Below are positions 25,552 to 34,373 of a stretch of 64,000 nucleotides of DNA, in pieces. Under the pieces are notes generated by a model that made no database searches, was not told where the DNA came from, and saw only the letters and a list, made by a program, of their open reading frames with translations. Within the stretch, counting starts at the first letter, position 1. Each line of letters starts with the position of its first letter. The stretch is from Dickeya aquatica (GTDB taxonomy: Bacteria > Pseudomonadota > Gammaproteobacteria > Enterobacterales > Enterobacteriaceae), in contig NZ_LT615367.1 in NCBI RefSeq assembly GCF_900095885.1, forward strand, positions 62,001-126,000. Direction: 5' to 3'. Both the position numbers and the translations under genes were made by a program.

Positions 25552-26532
25552 ATGGCGTTACTCAATGTAGATAAACTGTCGGTGCACTTTGGCGAGGGGG
25601 CGCTGCCGTTTCGTGCGGTAGACCGCATCAGCTATCAGGTGGAACAAGGGCAGGTGGTCGGTATCGTCGGTGAGTCCGGCTCCGGCAAATCGGTCAGTTC
25701 ACTGGCTATCATGGGGCTGATTGATTTCCCCGGCAAAGTGATGGCCGGTAAGCTGGAGTTCAACCAGCGTGATTTACAGACGCTCTCTGATAAGGAGCGG
25801 CGTCAGCTGGTGGGCGCGGAAGTGGCGATGATCTTCCAGGACCCGATGACCAGCCTTAACCCGTGTTACACCGTGGGCTACCAGATTATGGAAGCCATCA
25901 AAGTGCATCAGGGTGGCAACCGTAAAACCCGGCGCGCGCGCGCGATTGATTTGCTCAATCAGGTGGGGATTCCTGACCCGGAATCGCGGCTGGATGTGTA
26001 TCCGCACCAGTTGTCGGGCGGGATGAGCCAGCGCGTCATGATTGCGATGGCGATCGCCTGTCGGCCGAAGTTGTTGATAGCAGACGAACCGACCACCGCG
26101 CTCGATGTGACCATTCAGGCGCAGATCATCGAACTGCTGCTGGAGTTGCAGCAAAAAGAGAACATGGCGCTGATCCTGATTACCCACGATTTGGCGCTGG
26201 TGGCGGAAGCGGCGCACCACATCATCGTGATGTACGCCGGGCAGGTGGTGGAATCGGGCAAGGCGGCGGACATTTTCCGCGCCCCGCGCCACCCCTACAC
26301 CCAGGCGCTGCTGCGCGCGCTGCCGGAATTTGCCGCAGACAAATCACGGCTGGCGTCGCTGCCGGGCGTGGTACCGGGGAAATATGACCGGCCGAACGGC
26401 TGTTTGCTCAATCCGCGCTGTCCTTATGCCAGCGATCGTTGCCGTCAGGAAGAGCCTGAGATGCGGGACATTCCCGGTCGTCAGGTGAAATGTCACACAC
26501 CGCTGGATGATGCCGGGAGGCCAAGCGTATGA
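25552..26532 (+). CDS. dppD: DppD dipeptide ABC transporter ATPase
   Basis: 326 residues (E. coli 327). Walker A GESGSGKS (about 39-46), signature [12 protein letters not shown], Walker [13 protein letters not shown], and a C-terminal oligopeptide-type extension with clustered cysteines ([14 protein letters not shown] and a later C), which bind an iron-sulphur cluster in related transporters. ATG 25552 follows GAGGTAGAGAG; the longer frame begins inside dppC. Its last four bases overlap dppF (ATGA), indicating coupled translation. Confidence 0.96.
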   Translation: MALLNVDKLSVHFGEGALPFRAVDRISYQVEQGQVVGIVGESGSGKSVSSLAIMGLIDFPGKVMAGKLEFNQRDLQTLSDKERRQLVGAEVAMIFQDPMTSLNPCYTVGYQIMEAIKVHQGGNRKTRRARAIDLLNQVGIPDPESRLDVYPHQLSGGMSQRVMIAMAIACRPKLLIADEPTTALDVTIQAQIIELLLELQQKENMALILITHDLALVAEAAHHIIVMYAGQVVESGKAADIFRAPRHPYTQALLRALPEFAADKSRLASLPGVVPGKYDRPNGCLLNPRCPYASDRCRQEEPEMRDIPGRQVKCHTPLDDAGRPSV

Positions 26533-27536
26533 GCCAGACCATGAACGCTGCCGGGCAGCCATACCTGCTGGAAGCGATTGATTTGAAAAAACACTACCCG
26601 GTGAAAAAAGGGCTATTCGCGCCGGAGCGACTGGTGAAAGCGCTCGATGGCGTTTCGTTCACGCTGGAGCGCGGCAAAACGCTGGCAGTAGTGGGCGAGT
26701 CTGGCTGCGGCAAGTCCACGCTGGGCCGCCTGCTGACCATGATTGAAACGCCGTCACACGGCGAGCTGTATTATCAGGGTCAGGATCTGCTCAAGCCAGA
26801 CCCGGCGGCGCAGAAGCTGCGTCGCCAGAAAATTCAGATCGTGTTCCAGAACCCGTATGCGTCGCTCAACCCGCGTAAAAAGGTCGGGCAGATCCTGGAA
26901 GAGCCGCTGGTTATCAACACCGAGCTCACCAAAGCCGAACGGCGCGAAAAAGCGCTGGCGATGATGGCGAAAGTGGGGCTGAAAACCGAGCATTACGACC
27001 GCTACCCGCACATGTTTTCCGGCGGCCAGCGCCAGCGTATCGCTATCGCTCGCGGGCTGATGCTTGACCCGGATGTGGTGATCGCTGATGAACCGGTGTC
27101 TGCGCTCGACGTGTCGGTGCGCGCACAGGTGCTAAACCTGATGATGGACTTGCAGCAGGAACTGGGGCTGTCTTACGTGTTTATTTCGCACGACCTGTCG
27201 GTGGTGGAGCACATCGCGGATGAGGTGATGGTGATGTATCTGGGCCGCTGCGTCGAAAAAGGCAGCAAAGACGCGATTTTCAACAACCCGCGCCACCCGT
27301 ACACCCAGGCGCTGTTGTCTGCGACGCCGCGCCTGAACCCGGACGCGCGCCGTGAGCGCATCAAGCTGACCGGCGAGCTGCCAAGCCCGCTCAGTCCGCC
27401 GCCGGGCTGCGCCTTCAACGCACGTTGCCAGCACCGTTTCGGCACCTGCACCCAGTTGCAACCGCAGTTGAAACCGCACGGCGAGCAACTGGTCGCCTGC
27501 TTTGCGGTAGAGCAGGAAGACAGTCAGGCAAGCTGA
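26529..27536 (+). CDS. dppF: DppF dipeptide ABC transporter ATPase
   Basis: 335 residues. Walker [11 protein letters not shown]-loop [14 protein letters not shown], signature [12 protein letters not shown], Walker [14 protein letters not shown]-loop [10 protein letters not shown], and the cysteine-bearing C-terminal extension ([14 protein letters not shown]). Forms the ATPase pair with DppD. Last gene of the operon, followed by a strong terminator. Confidence 0.96.
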   Translation: MSQTMNAAGQPYLLEAIDLKKHYPVKKGLFAPERLVKALDGVSFTLERGKTLAVVGESGCGKSTLGRLLTMIETPSHGELYYQGQDLLKPDPAAQKLRRQKIQIVFQNPYASLNPRKKVGQILEEPLVINTELTKAERREKALAMMAKVGLKTEHYDRYPHMFSGGQRQRIAIARGLMLDPDVVIADEPVSALDVSVRAQVLNLMMDLQQELGLSYVFISHDLSVVEHIADEVMVMYLGRCVEKGSKDAIFNNPRHPYTQALLSATPRLNPDARRERIKLTGELPSPLSPPPGCAFNARCQHRFGTCTQLQPQLKPHGEQLVACFAVEQEDSQAS

Positions 27537-27559
27537 CCTGCGGGCAGTGAAGCATCAGG

Positions 27560-27592
27560 ACGGCTCCGGTTAACCAGCGGGGCCGTTTTTTT
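27560..27592 (+). terminator. Rho-independent terminator of the dpp operon
   Basis: ACGGCTCCG/CGGGGCCGT stem with one G-U pair and a 9-base loop, then seven T, 23 bases after the dppF stop. Confidence 0.9.
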
Positions 27593-28100
27593 ATGCACAA
27601 ACATCGGCCCGTTCATCATTGATGAGGCGTTTTGGATCTTTCGCGCCTGATGTTCCCTATTTGTATCCCTGTATTGTGCCTGTTTCATGAGGCGACGCGG
27701 AGAGAAACGCAATAACCTTTAGAAAAATTCAATAAATAAGCTGTGATTCTAATAAGAATGATTAATTTATTTTACTGTTTTGCAGGCTAATCGCCGCTGT
27801 TTTTTTGTGAAATATGTAAATTTCATTTTAATTTTTATGAAGTGCTCGGCGTGAATAGATTAATTTATACGGTGATTATCGACCTTTTGACAGTCCATCA
27901 CATAAATTTATGGTCGCATAAGTAATTGTGCTGTTTATTCGTATTAAAGGCCGGATTACTTACAGGATACTTATTTATTTTTCAGAGGGAATTTACCTTC
28001 GTCACAAACATAGGTATAAGACTAATCTTAAAAGATTGTTTTTTGCGCTGCCGCCCGGCGGCGTATTTCGGCCACCCTTTCCCAGGGAAATGACAGTCAG
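27593..28100. other. AT-rich region upstream of the cellulose operon
   Basis: About 510 bases, no gene seen. Holds the bcs promoter region; AT-rich tracts would favour H-NS-type binding. Confidence 0.5.
27887..27914 (+). promoter_or_regulatory. Candidate sigma-70-type promoter for the bcs operon
   Basis: Perfect TTGACA at 27887-27892, a 16-base spacer, TATGGT at 27909-27914. It lies about 190 bases before the first bcs gene. Prediction from consensus only. Confidence 0.35.
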
Positions 28101-28712
28101 ATGAACAGTTATGATGATATGCAGCGCTTTAGGGACAAAGCCCAAATAAAAGATATTGATTTCAGGGACATGTCCAGCCAGATGTTGCAGTCAGATGCTG
28201 TTGCATGGCCATTGATGAAACAGTTGTTGCGCAACCCGGCTGAGGATAACTCATTGTCTGGTACGCAATTAACCGGTGTGGCGCAACCTGTGCTGGTCAG
28301 CGCTTCGTTATTTAACGAACCGGCGGCTGCCGCGCCTCATCTCCCTCGTTTAACGCCGAAAACGGCCGTGCCGGATGCCGCGCCTTCGCTGTTGAGTGCC
28401 GTGGCCGCGTCGCTGCCGCCTGTGGTGGCAACAAAGCCGGTCGCGCCAGTGCAACCATCACTGCCACAACCGGTGAGTGCACCTGCTGAGCCGGTGGCTG
28501 AGGTCACGCTGCTGCATAAAGAGCAATGGCAAACACCGGCTGCTCCGCTTGCGGTGCGCCCGGCGGCCTTTGCCGCCGCCGCTGGGGAGGCGGCGGAAAA
28601 CGGTCGTTTTAGGGCGTTGTTCAGTAGCCGCAGCCAACCAGACAATACCCCCTCATTATCAAAAACGATGTTATTAAAACCCTTGCTGGAGAAGATTGCG
28701 TTATGCCGTTAG
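28101..28712 (+). CDS. bcsO: BcsO-like proline-rich cellulose biosynthesis accessory protein
   Basis: 203 residues. A short conserved-looking N-terminus (MNSYDDMQRFRDKAQIKDID and DMSSQML) is followed by a low-complexity Ala/Pro/Val region (about 80-170) and a basic end. No signal peptide or membrane segment. Its place directly before bcsQ, overlapping it by 10 bases, matches the bcsO gene of type I bcs operons with bcsD. BcsO function is not established; a spatial-organisation role is presumed. Named on context and composition rather than close sequence matching. Confidence 0.65.
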   Translation: MNSYDDMQRFRDKAQIKDIDFRDMSSQMLQSDAVAWPLMKQLLRNPAEDNSLSGTQLTGVAQPVLVSASLFNEPAAAAPHLPRLTPKTAVPDAAPSLLSAVAASLPPVVATKPVAPVQPSLPQPVSAPAEPVAEVTLLHKEQWQTPAAPLAVRPAAFAAAAGEAAENGRFRALFSSRSQPDNTPSLSKTMLLKPLLEKIALCR

Positions 28713-29518
28713 TGTGTGTGTGTTCTCCGAAAGGGGGTGTCGGAAAAACCACCATGGCAGCCAATCTGGCTTATGCGTTAGCCCGTGGGGGAAGTAAAGT
28801 GCTGGCGATTGATTTTGATGTACAAAATTCATTGCGCCTGCATTTTGGTGTGCCGCTTACCGACGAGCGGGGATTCGTCGCCAAATCCGCTGAAACGCCG
28901 GACTGGAGCCAGTCCATTCTGACCAGTGACGACAATATTTTTGTGCTGCCTTACGGCGGCGTAACGGAAGAACAGCGGCTGGCGTTTGAGCATAATCTGG
29001 CCAATGACCCGCTGTTTTTGCGTCGTGGCCTGAGTACCGTGATGAATTATCCCGGCCTGGTGGTGATTGCCGATTTTCCACCCGGCCCGAGTCCGGCGCT
29101 GAAAGCCATGACCGAGCTTGCCGATCTCCATCTGGTGGTGATGATGGCGGATACTGCTTCGTTATCGTTAATGCCACAGATTGAGAACAACAAACTGACC
29201 GGTCAGGAGCTCAACCGCAAAAAAGGCACTTATCTGCTTTTAAATCAGACGGATAATCGCCGTGCGCTCTGTAGTCAGGTGGCCTCGTTTGTTCAGCAGC
29301 GTATGCCGGACAAACTGATAGGCAGCGTACACCGTGATGAGAGCGTTGCTGAAGCCAATGCCTCCCAGCGTTCGATTTTTGATTTCAGCCCGGTGTCTGC
29401 GGCGGCGTTTGATATTGAGCTTATCGGAAAGCGTGTGGCAGCGTTGCTGGATATCCGCATCGGTAATGGCGAAGTACAGGCTGATTTTCCTGCATATCAG
29501 GCCGTGTCAGGTCGATAA
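28703..29518 (+). CDS. bcsQ: BcsQ-like ParA/MinD-family ATPase
   Basis: 271 residues. Deviant Walker A CSPKGGVGKTTMAANLAYAL at about 8-27 and switch region LAIDFDVQNSLRLHFG are typical of the YhjQ/BcsQ branch of SIMIBI ATPases. In E. coli BcsQ, with BcsR, is needed for cellulose secretion and localises to a cell pole. Starts inside the end of bcsO. Followed by a 105-base gap with a hairpin before bcsA. Confidence 0.9.
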   Translation: MPLVCVCSPKGGVGKTTMAANLAYALARGGSKVLAIDFDVQNSLRLHFGVPLTDERGFVAKSAETPDWSQSILTSDDNIFVLPYGGVTEEQRLAFEHNLANDPLFLRRGLSTVMNYPGLVVIADFPPGPSPALKAMTELADLHLVVMMADTASLSLMPQIENNKLTGQELNRKKGTYLLLNQTDNRRALCSQVASFVQQRMPDKLIGSVHRDESVAEANASQRSIFDFSPVSAAAFDIELIGKRVAALLDIRIGNGEVQADFPAYQAVSGR

Positions 29519-29554
29519 TGCGAACATAACCTGACACCCTGCATGGACTCACAT

Positions 29555-29578
29555 CCCTGGCCCTTTGTGGGGGCAGGG
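29555..29578 (+). terminator. Hairpin in the bcsQ-bcsA gap
   Basis: CCCTGGCCC pairs with GGGGGCAGGG around TTTGT with one mismatch; no T-run. Possible attenuator or mRNA stabiliser. Confidence 0.45.
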
Positions 29579-29623
29579 CATGTTCTTACGGACTTTTTTC
29601 ATCCATCGACTTCAGGATAATCT

Positions 29624-31729
29624 ATGAAAAAGATCCTGTTTTTGGCGTTATTGTTGGTTTTGCTGCCGGTTGCGGTGGTGGTGGTTATCACCCCGATGGA
29701 CAGTGAAAAACAATATATCTTCGGCCTGATCAGTATCGGATTGATGCTTTTATTAGGGCAGAGCAAACGCCGGACGGTGACCGTCATACTGGTGGTGATG
29801 GCGACACTGACGTCTACTCGCTATATCTATTGGCGGGCGACGGAAACCCTGCACTTTAACTCGGAAATCGAAGCGATTCTGGGCATCGGGCTGTTTGTCG
29901 CCGAGTTGTACGTATGGGTCATTCTGATGCTGGGCTTTTTGCAAACCACCTGGCCGCTGGAACGCACTATCGAGCCGATGCCGCAAGACACGGACGTGTG
30001 GCCAACGGTGGACGTATATGTTCCCACCTATAACGAAAGCCTGGATGTGGTACGCGATACCGTGCTGGCGGCGCAATGTATTGATTACCCACGCGATAAA
30101 ATGAAGGTTTACCTGCTTGATGACGGTAAGCGCAGCGAATTTGCCGTTTTCGCCGCTCAGGCAGGGGTCGGGTATATCACTCGTGATAACAATGCCCATG
30201 CCAAAGCAGGCAACCTCAATCATGCCCTGAAACTGACACAAGGTGAGCTGATTTGCGTGTTTGACTGCGACCACGTAGCCAAGCGAATCTTCCTGCAAGC
30301 GACCGTCGCCCCGTTCCTGTCAGACCCGAAACTGGCGCTGTTACAGACGCCGCACTATTTTTACTCGCCCGACCCGTTTGAACGTAACCTGCGCGCGGCG
30401 CGGCAGATCCCCAACGAAGGGGCGCTGTTTTACGGCCCGGTGCAGCAAGGCAATGATTTGTGGGATGCGGCCTTTTTCTGTGGCTCTTGTGCGGTGATTC
30501 GCCGTTCCGCGTTAGATGACATCGGCGGGTTCGCGGTTGAAACCGTGACCGAAGATGCGCACACCGCGATGAAAATGCAGCGTAAAGGGTGGAAATCCGC
30601 GTTTTTGGCGATTCCGCTGGCTGCGGGCCTGGCTACCGAACGTTTGGTGTTGCATGTGATTCAGCGTACCCGCTGGGCGCGCGGCATGGCGCAAATTTTC
30701 CGGGTGGATAACCCGTTGCTGGGGCGCGGGCTGACGTTGCCGCAGCGTTTGTGCTATCTCAATGCCATGCTGCACTTTCAGTTTGGTTTGCCGCGAGTCG
30801 CCTTCCTGACGGCTCCGCTCGCTTATTTGCTGTTTAATCTCAATATCATTCACTCATCGGCGTTGATGATTTTTGCCTATGCGCTGCCGCATCTGGTGAT
30901 TTCGATGTACGTCAACTCACGGATGACCGGGCGCTTTCGCTACAGTTTCTGGGGTGAAATTTATGAAACGGTGATGGCGTTTCATTTGGTTATCCCAACG
31001 CTGGTGACGCTGATTTCACCCAAACATGGCAAATTCAACGTGACCGATAAAGGCGGCTTGCTGGACGAAGGCTTTTTTGATTTTCGTATCGTCCGGCCGC
31101 ATCTCATCGCGTCGCTGCTGCTTGGGGCTGGGGTCGTGGCCGGGATTACCCGCATCGTCGCCCATGATTATTTCAACGTTGACCCCTATGTGATTGTGCT
31201 CAATCTGGTGTGGGCGATGTTTAGTCTGCTGACGTTACTGGCAGCGATTGCCGTGGCGCGGGAAACCAAACAGGTGCGTAAAACCATCCGCGTTGATGTG
31301 GATGTTCCGGCGATTATTCACTATGCCAGTGGCATTGCATCACGTACCACCACGGTCAACCTGTCGATGGGCGGTGCGCAGCTAAACGCCCCGGACAAAC
31401 GCCACGAGCATGATGAAATCGAAGCCATTGAGCTGTTACTGCAATCGAGCGAGATTTGCCTGCCGGTGCAGTCTGTGGCGGCCGATGATGGCAAAATTCG
31501 CCTGCGTTTTGATGATATTCCGCTCTCCCAGCGCCGGGCGCTGGTGCGGGTGGTGCTCTCGCGTGCCGATGCCTGGATCAATCCGCCCTATGCTCAGGAT
31601 CGCCCGTTGCGTTCACTGTGGGCGGTGGTCAAAACGGTGTGCGAGTTCTTCTGGCTCAGTCTCACAACGCGCAGTAAAAAACCGGCGTCTGCACCGGTGG
31701 ATGTGAAAAAAGAGGATGCCGCAACATGA
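29624..31729 (+). CDS. bcsA: BcsA cellulose synthase catalytic subunit (UDP-forming)
   Basis: 701-residue inner-membrane family 2 glycosyltransferase that polymerises UDP-glucose and pushes the glucan through its own channel. Catalytic residues are all present: DDGKRSEF (about 165), DCD in VFDCDHV (about 213), TED (about 309) and QRTRW (about 346). A PilZ domain follows the last TM segments, with RKTIR (RxxxR, about 551) and NLSMGG (N-x-S-x-x-G, about 579), so c-di-GMP activation is expected. It is shorter than the 872-residue E. coli BcsA, lacking its N-terminal extension, as is usual for type I operons. Overlaps bcsB by four bases. Confidence 0.97.
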   Translation: MKKILFLALLLVLLPVAVVVVITPMDSEKQYIFGLISIGLMLLLGQSKRRTVTVILVVMATLTSTRYIYWRATETLHFNSEIEAILGIGLFVAELYVWVILMLGFLQTTWPLERTIEPMPQDTDVWPTVDVYVPTYNESLDVVRDTVLAAQCIDYPRDKMKVYLLDDGKRSEFAVFAAQAGVGYITRDNNAHAKAGNLNHALKLTQGELICVFDCDHVAKRIFLQATVAPFLSDPKLALLQTPHYFYSPDPFERNLRAARQIPNEGALFYGPVQQGNDLWDAAFFCGSCAVIRRSALDDIGGFAVETVTEDAHTAMKMQRKGWKSAFLAIPLAAGLATERLVLHVIQRTRWARGMAQIFRVDNPLLGRGLTLPQRLCYLNAMLHFQFGLPRVAFLTAPLAYLLFNLNIIHSSALMIFAYALPHLVISMYVNSRMTGRFRYSFWGEIYETVMAFHLVIPTLVTLISPKHGKFNVTDKGGLLDEGFFDFRIVRPHLIASLLLGAGVVAGITRIVAHDYFNVDPYVIVLNLVWAMFSLLTLLAAIAVARETKQVRKTIRVDVDVPAIIHYASGIASRTTTVNLSMGGAQLNAPDKRHEHDEIEAIELLLQSSEICLPVQSVAADDGKIRLRFDDIPLSQRRALVRVVLSRADAWINPPYAQDRPLRSLWAVVKTVCEFFWLSLTTRSKKPASAPVDVKKEDAAT

Positions 31730-34362
31730 TGACACCCGGTTTTTTGACTACCCTGCGTGTTAACGCGAACGCGCTGGCAGCGAGACTGCCGCTGTCTTTG
31801 TGGATAGCCGGTGTGATGGCCCTGAGTTCAGCCGCGGTACTGGCTGCGCCAGAGAATGATGACGCGCCGTTGCCGATGATGTTAAGCCCTGGCGGGAATG
31901 CAGCCCAGCATGCGGTGACGACCCCGGCGACGGGCCCGGCTAATATTCCGGCGATGCCGCCCATTGTGTCACCGCCGGTTGCTACCCCTTCGGCCTCACC
32001 AGCAGTAACCTCGCCGTTTTTTGTGCCGTCGGACTCGTCTGTTCCGGCTGTGCCTGCACCGGGCGGTGATGCTACCCGTGCGGATTTGCCTGCCACCACG
32101 CCGCCGCTTCCTGCCATCGTCGCACCGGATAACGCGACGACGGATGCCGCGGGCGCAACGACGCCATCAATGCCACTGCCTGTGGGCGGCGATGCCGGGT
32201 ATCAGCCGCTGGCCAGCCGGGTTTCCGTTGCCCAAATGGGGCAGTCCCACGGGATTACACTGGCCGGTGGCCAGACGCAGGCGGGTGTAATGTTTACCCT
32301 GCCGGGCGACCAGGTTGTGACCAATGCGATGCTGGATTTATCGCTGCGGGTGTCACCGGAGCTGGCGGCACTTAATGCGTCGATGCAACTGATGCTCAAT
32401 GGCCAGCCGCTTGGCACGGTGCCGCTGAGTGCGGCAACCGGTGAAAGTACCCGCTTTCAGCTCGATATTCCCGCCGCGATGGTGGTGTCGAGCAATAACC
32501 TCAGTTTTCGTATTAATGATGCCGAGCGCCTGCTGTGTGAGCGCGACAGCGCGACCCGTTATAACCTGACTATTTTGCCTGAAACGACCTTGCAACTCGA
32601 AGGCCAGCAGTTAGATATCGGCACCCGCTTGAGCAACTTCCCGCGCCCGTTTATTGACCCGCTGCAAATGACGCCAGCGGTGGTGCCGATGGTGTTCCCC
32701 GAGCAGGTAAACCCAGGCCAGGTTGGTGCGGCATCGCTGGTGGCTTCCTGGCTTGGTATGCGTATGGATGGTTACGGCGCGAGCTTTCCGGTGATACGCG
32801 ATGCGCTGCCGGAGAAAAGCGGCATCGTGTTTGGCCACCCCGGTGACAAAGTGGGGACGCTGGTGTTGCCGCCGGTGAGCGGCCCTACGCTGCAACTGGT
32901 GGATAACCCGGTAAACCCGGTCTACAAGCTGATGCTGGTCATTGGTCAGGACGAAGTACAGTTGCGTCAGGCCGCTTACCGTCTGGTCAGCCAACCGCTG
33001 GACGGTGACGGGGCGACGCTGTCGGTGCCGCCTCAGACCATCACGCCCCGCCGCCCGTATGATGCGCCGCGCTGGATCAATACTGACCGTCCGGTGCGGT
33101 TTAGCGAACTGCTGCGTAAAGACCAGAACATGACGGTCAGCGGTATCTGGCATGAAGCGTTACGTATCAACTTTCGGGCGGCCCCGGATCTGTTCTTGTG
33201 GGATGGCGACACCATTCCGGTAAAAGTGGATTACCGTTTTCCTTCAGAGAGCTGGATTGATGAAGATCGCTCCTACCTCAATGTGATGCTCAACGGCACG
33301 TTTCTGCGTAACCTGACGGTCAACAAAGTGGGGTTATTGCAGCGGGCATGGCGGGAAATGGGCGGCGACAGCCGTCAGGAAACCTACACGCTTAAGGTCG
33401 ATCCTTACCTTATCTACGGTTACAACCAGTTCCAGCTCTATTTTAATATTCGCGCCAAAGATGATGCCCCGTGCAGTGTGTTGCAAAATAACAACATCAA
33501 AAGTCAGATTGCAGACAGCGCCTCTATCGACTTAAGCCGGACGCGCCATTTCACGCTGTTGCCTAACCTGTCTTACTTTGTCGGGGCTGCGTTCCCGTTC
33601 TCCCGGCTGGCGGATTACGCCCAGACGGTGATGTTGCTGCCGGAAAAACCCACCAATGCGGAGATTGGCCTGCTGCTGGATTTGGCGGGCCGGGCGGGTG
33701 ATGCCACCGGCGTCAGCCTTAATGCGGCTAAAGTGATGTTTGGCCTGCCTGCCAATGCGGGCGATCGCCTGAAGCTTGAGAACAGCGATGTGCTGGCAGT
33801 GACATCCCTTGGGCAGAGCGCGTTTAACAAGAGCCTGCTGGCGGACTCTCCTTTTGGTGTGAACGATCGCGCCTTCTCGGTCAGAACCCAGAGTAGCTGG
33901 GAACATGTGCGCACGTTGTTGACCGGCGACTGGGATCGCACGCCAATCGATGCCGATCGCTATTTTTCATCGAACGAAGCCTGGCGTGGGTTCCTGAGCT
34001 ACCGCTCGCCGTGGAATAACGGACGGGTCGTGGTGGTGGCCACCGGCAGCAGTGATGAGCAGTTATCGCACCTCTACAGCGATTTGAATTCGCCGGGTAT
34101 TAATGCGGCCATTCGCGGTGATACGGCAATTATCACCAACGAAAATGGCGTGCGCAGTTTCCGGGTCGGGCCGCAGTTCCCGGTGGGCGAAATGCCCTGG
34201 TATATGATGATTATCTGGTATGCCAACCAGCACTCGGTATTGCTGGCGCTCAGTGCGTTGTTGCTGGCCGCGGTAATCGGGGCTGGGCTGACATCCCTGC
34301 TCAGAATGCAGGCAGAGAAACGGCTGTCTACCCGGCGTGATGCGGGTTCAGGTAAAAAATAA
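31726..34362 (+). CDS. bcsB: BcsB periplasmic cyclic-di-GMP-linked cellulose synthase subunit
   Basis: 878 residues. An N-terminal signal segment (about 18-42) is followed by a Pro/Thr/Ala/Ser-rich linker (about 50-165), which explains the extra length over E. coli BcsB (779). Next come two carbohydrate-binding/flavodoxin-like repeats of the BcsB fold. A C-terminal membrane anchor (SVLLALSALLLAAVIGAG) contacts BcsA in known structures. Guides the nascent glucan across the periplasm. Stop is 12 bases before bcsC. Confidence 0.96.
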   Translation: MMTPGFLTTLRVNANALAARLPLSLWIAGVMALSSAAVLAAPENDDAPLPMMLSPGGNAAQHAVTTPATGPANIPAMPPIVSPPVATPSASPAVTSPFFVPSDSSVPAVPAPGGDATRADLPATTPPLPAIVAPDNATTDAAGATTPSMPLPVGGDAGYQPLASRVSVAQMGQSHGITLAGGQTQAGVMFTLPGDQVVTNAMLDLSLRVSPELAALNASMQLMLNGQPLGTVPLSAATGESTRFQLDIPAAMVVSSNNLSFRINDAERLLCERDSATRYNLTILPETTLQLEGQQLDIGTRLSNFPRPFIDPLQMTPAVVPMVFPEQVNPGQVGAASLVASWLGMRMDGYGASFPVIRDALPEKSGIVFGHPGDKVGTLVLPPVSGPTLQLVDNPVNPVYKLMLVIGQDEVQLRQAAYRLVSQPLDGDGATLSVPPQTITPRRPYDAPRWINTDRPVRFSELLRKDQNMTVSGIWHEALRINFRAAPDLFLWDGDTIPVKVDYRFPSESWIDEDRSYLNVMLNGTFLRNLTVNKVGLLQRAWREMGGDSRQETYTLKVDPYLIYGYNQFQLYFNIRAKDDAPCSVLQNNNIKSQIADSASIDLSRTRHFTLLPNLSYFVGAAFPFSRLADYAQTVMLLPEKPTNAEIGLLLDLAGRAGDATGVSLNAAKVMFGLPANAGDRLKLENSDVLAVTSLGQSAFNKSLLADSPFGVNDRAFSVRTQSSWEHVRTLLTGDWDRTPIDADRYFSSNEAWRGFLSYRSPWNNGRVVVVATGSSDEQLSHLYSDLNSPGINAAIRGDTAIITNENGVRSFRVGPQFPVGEMPWYMMIIWYANQHSVLLALSALLLAAVIGAGLTSLLRMQAEKRLSTRRDAGSGKK

Positions 34363-34373
34363 GCGAGCCACTT

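Noticed and set aside
27735..27770. Fur- or Lrp-like AT palindromes before the bcs operon
   Set aside because: Short, degenerate matches of a kind expected throughout this AT-rich region.
28020..28046. AATCTT-AA-AAGATT followed by T6 before bcsO, as a terminator
   Set aside because: Six A/T-rich pairs with a two-base loop are too weak for intrinsic termination.
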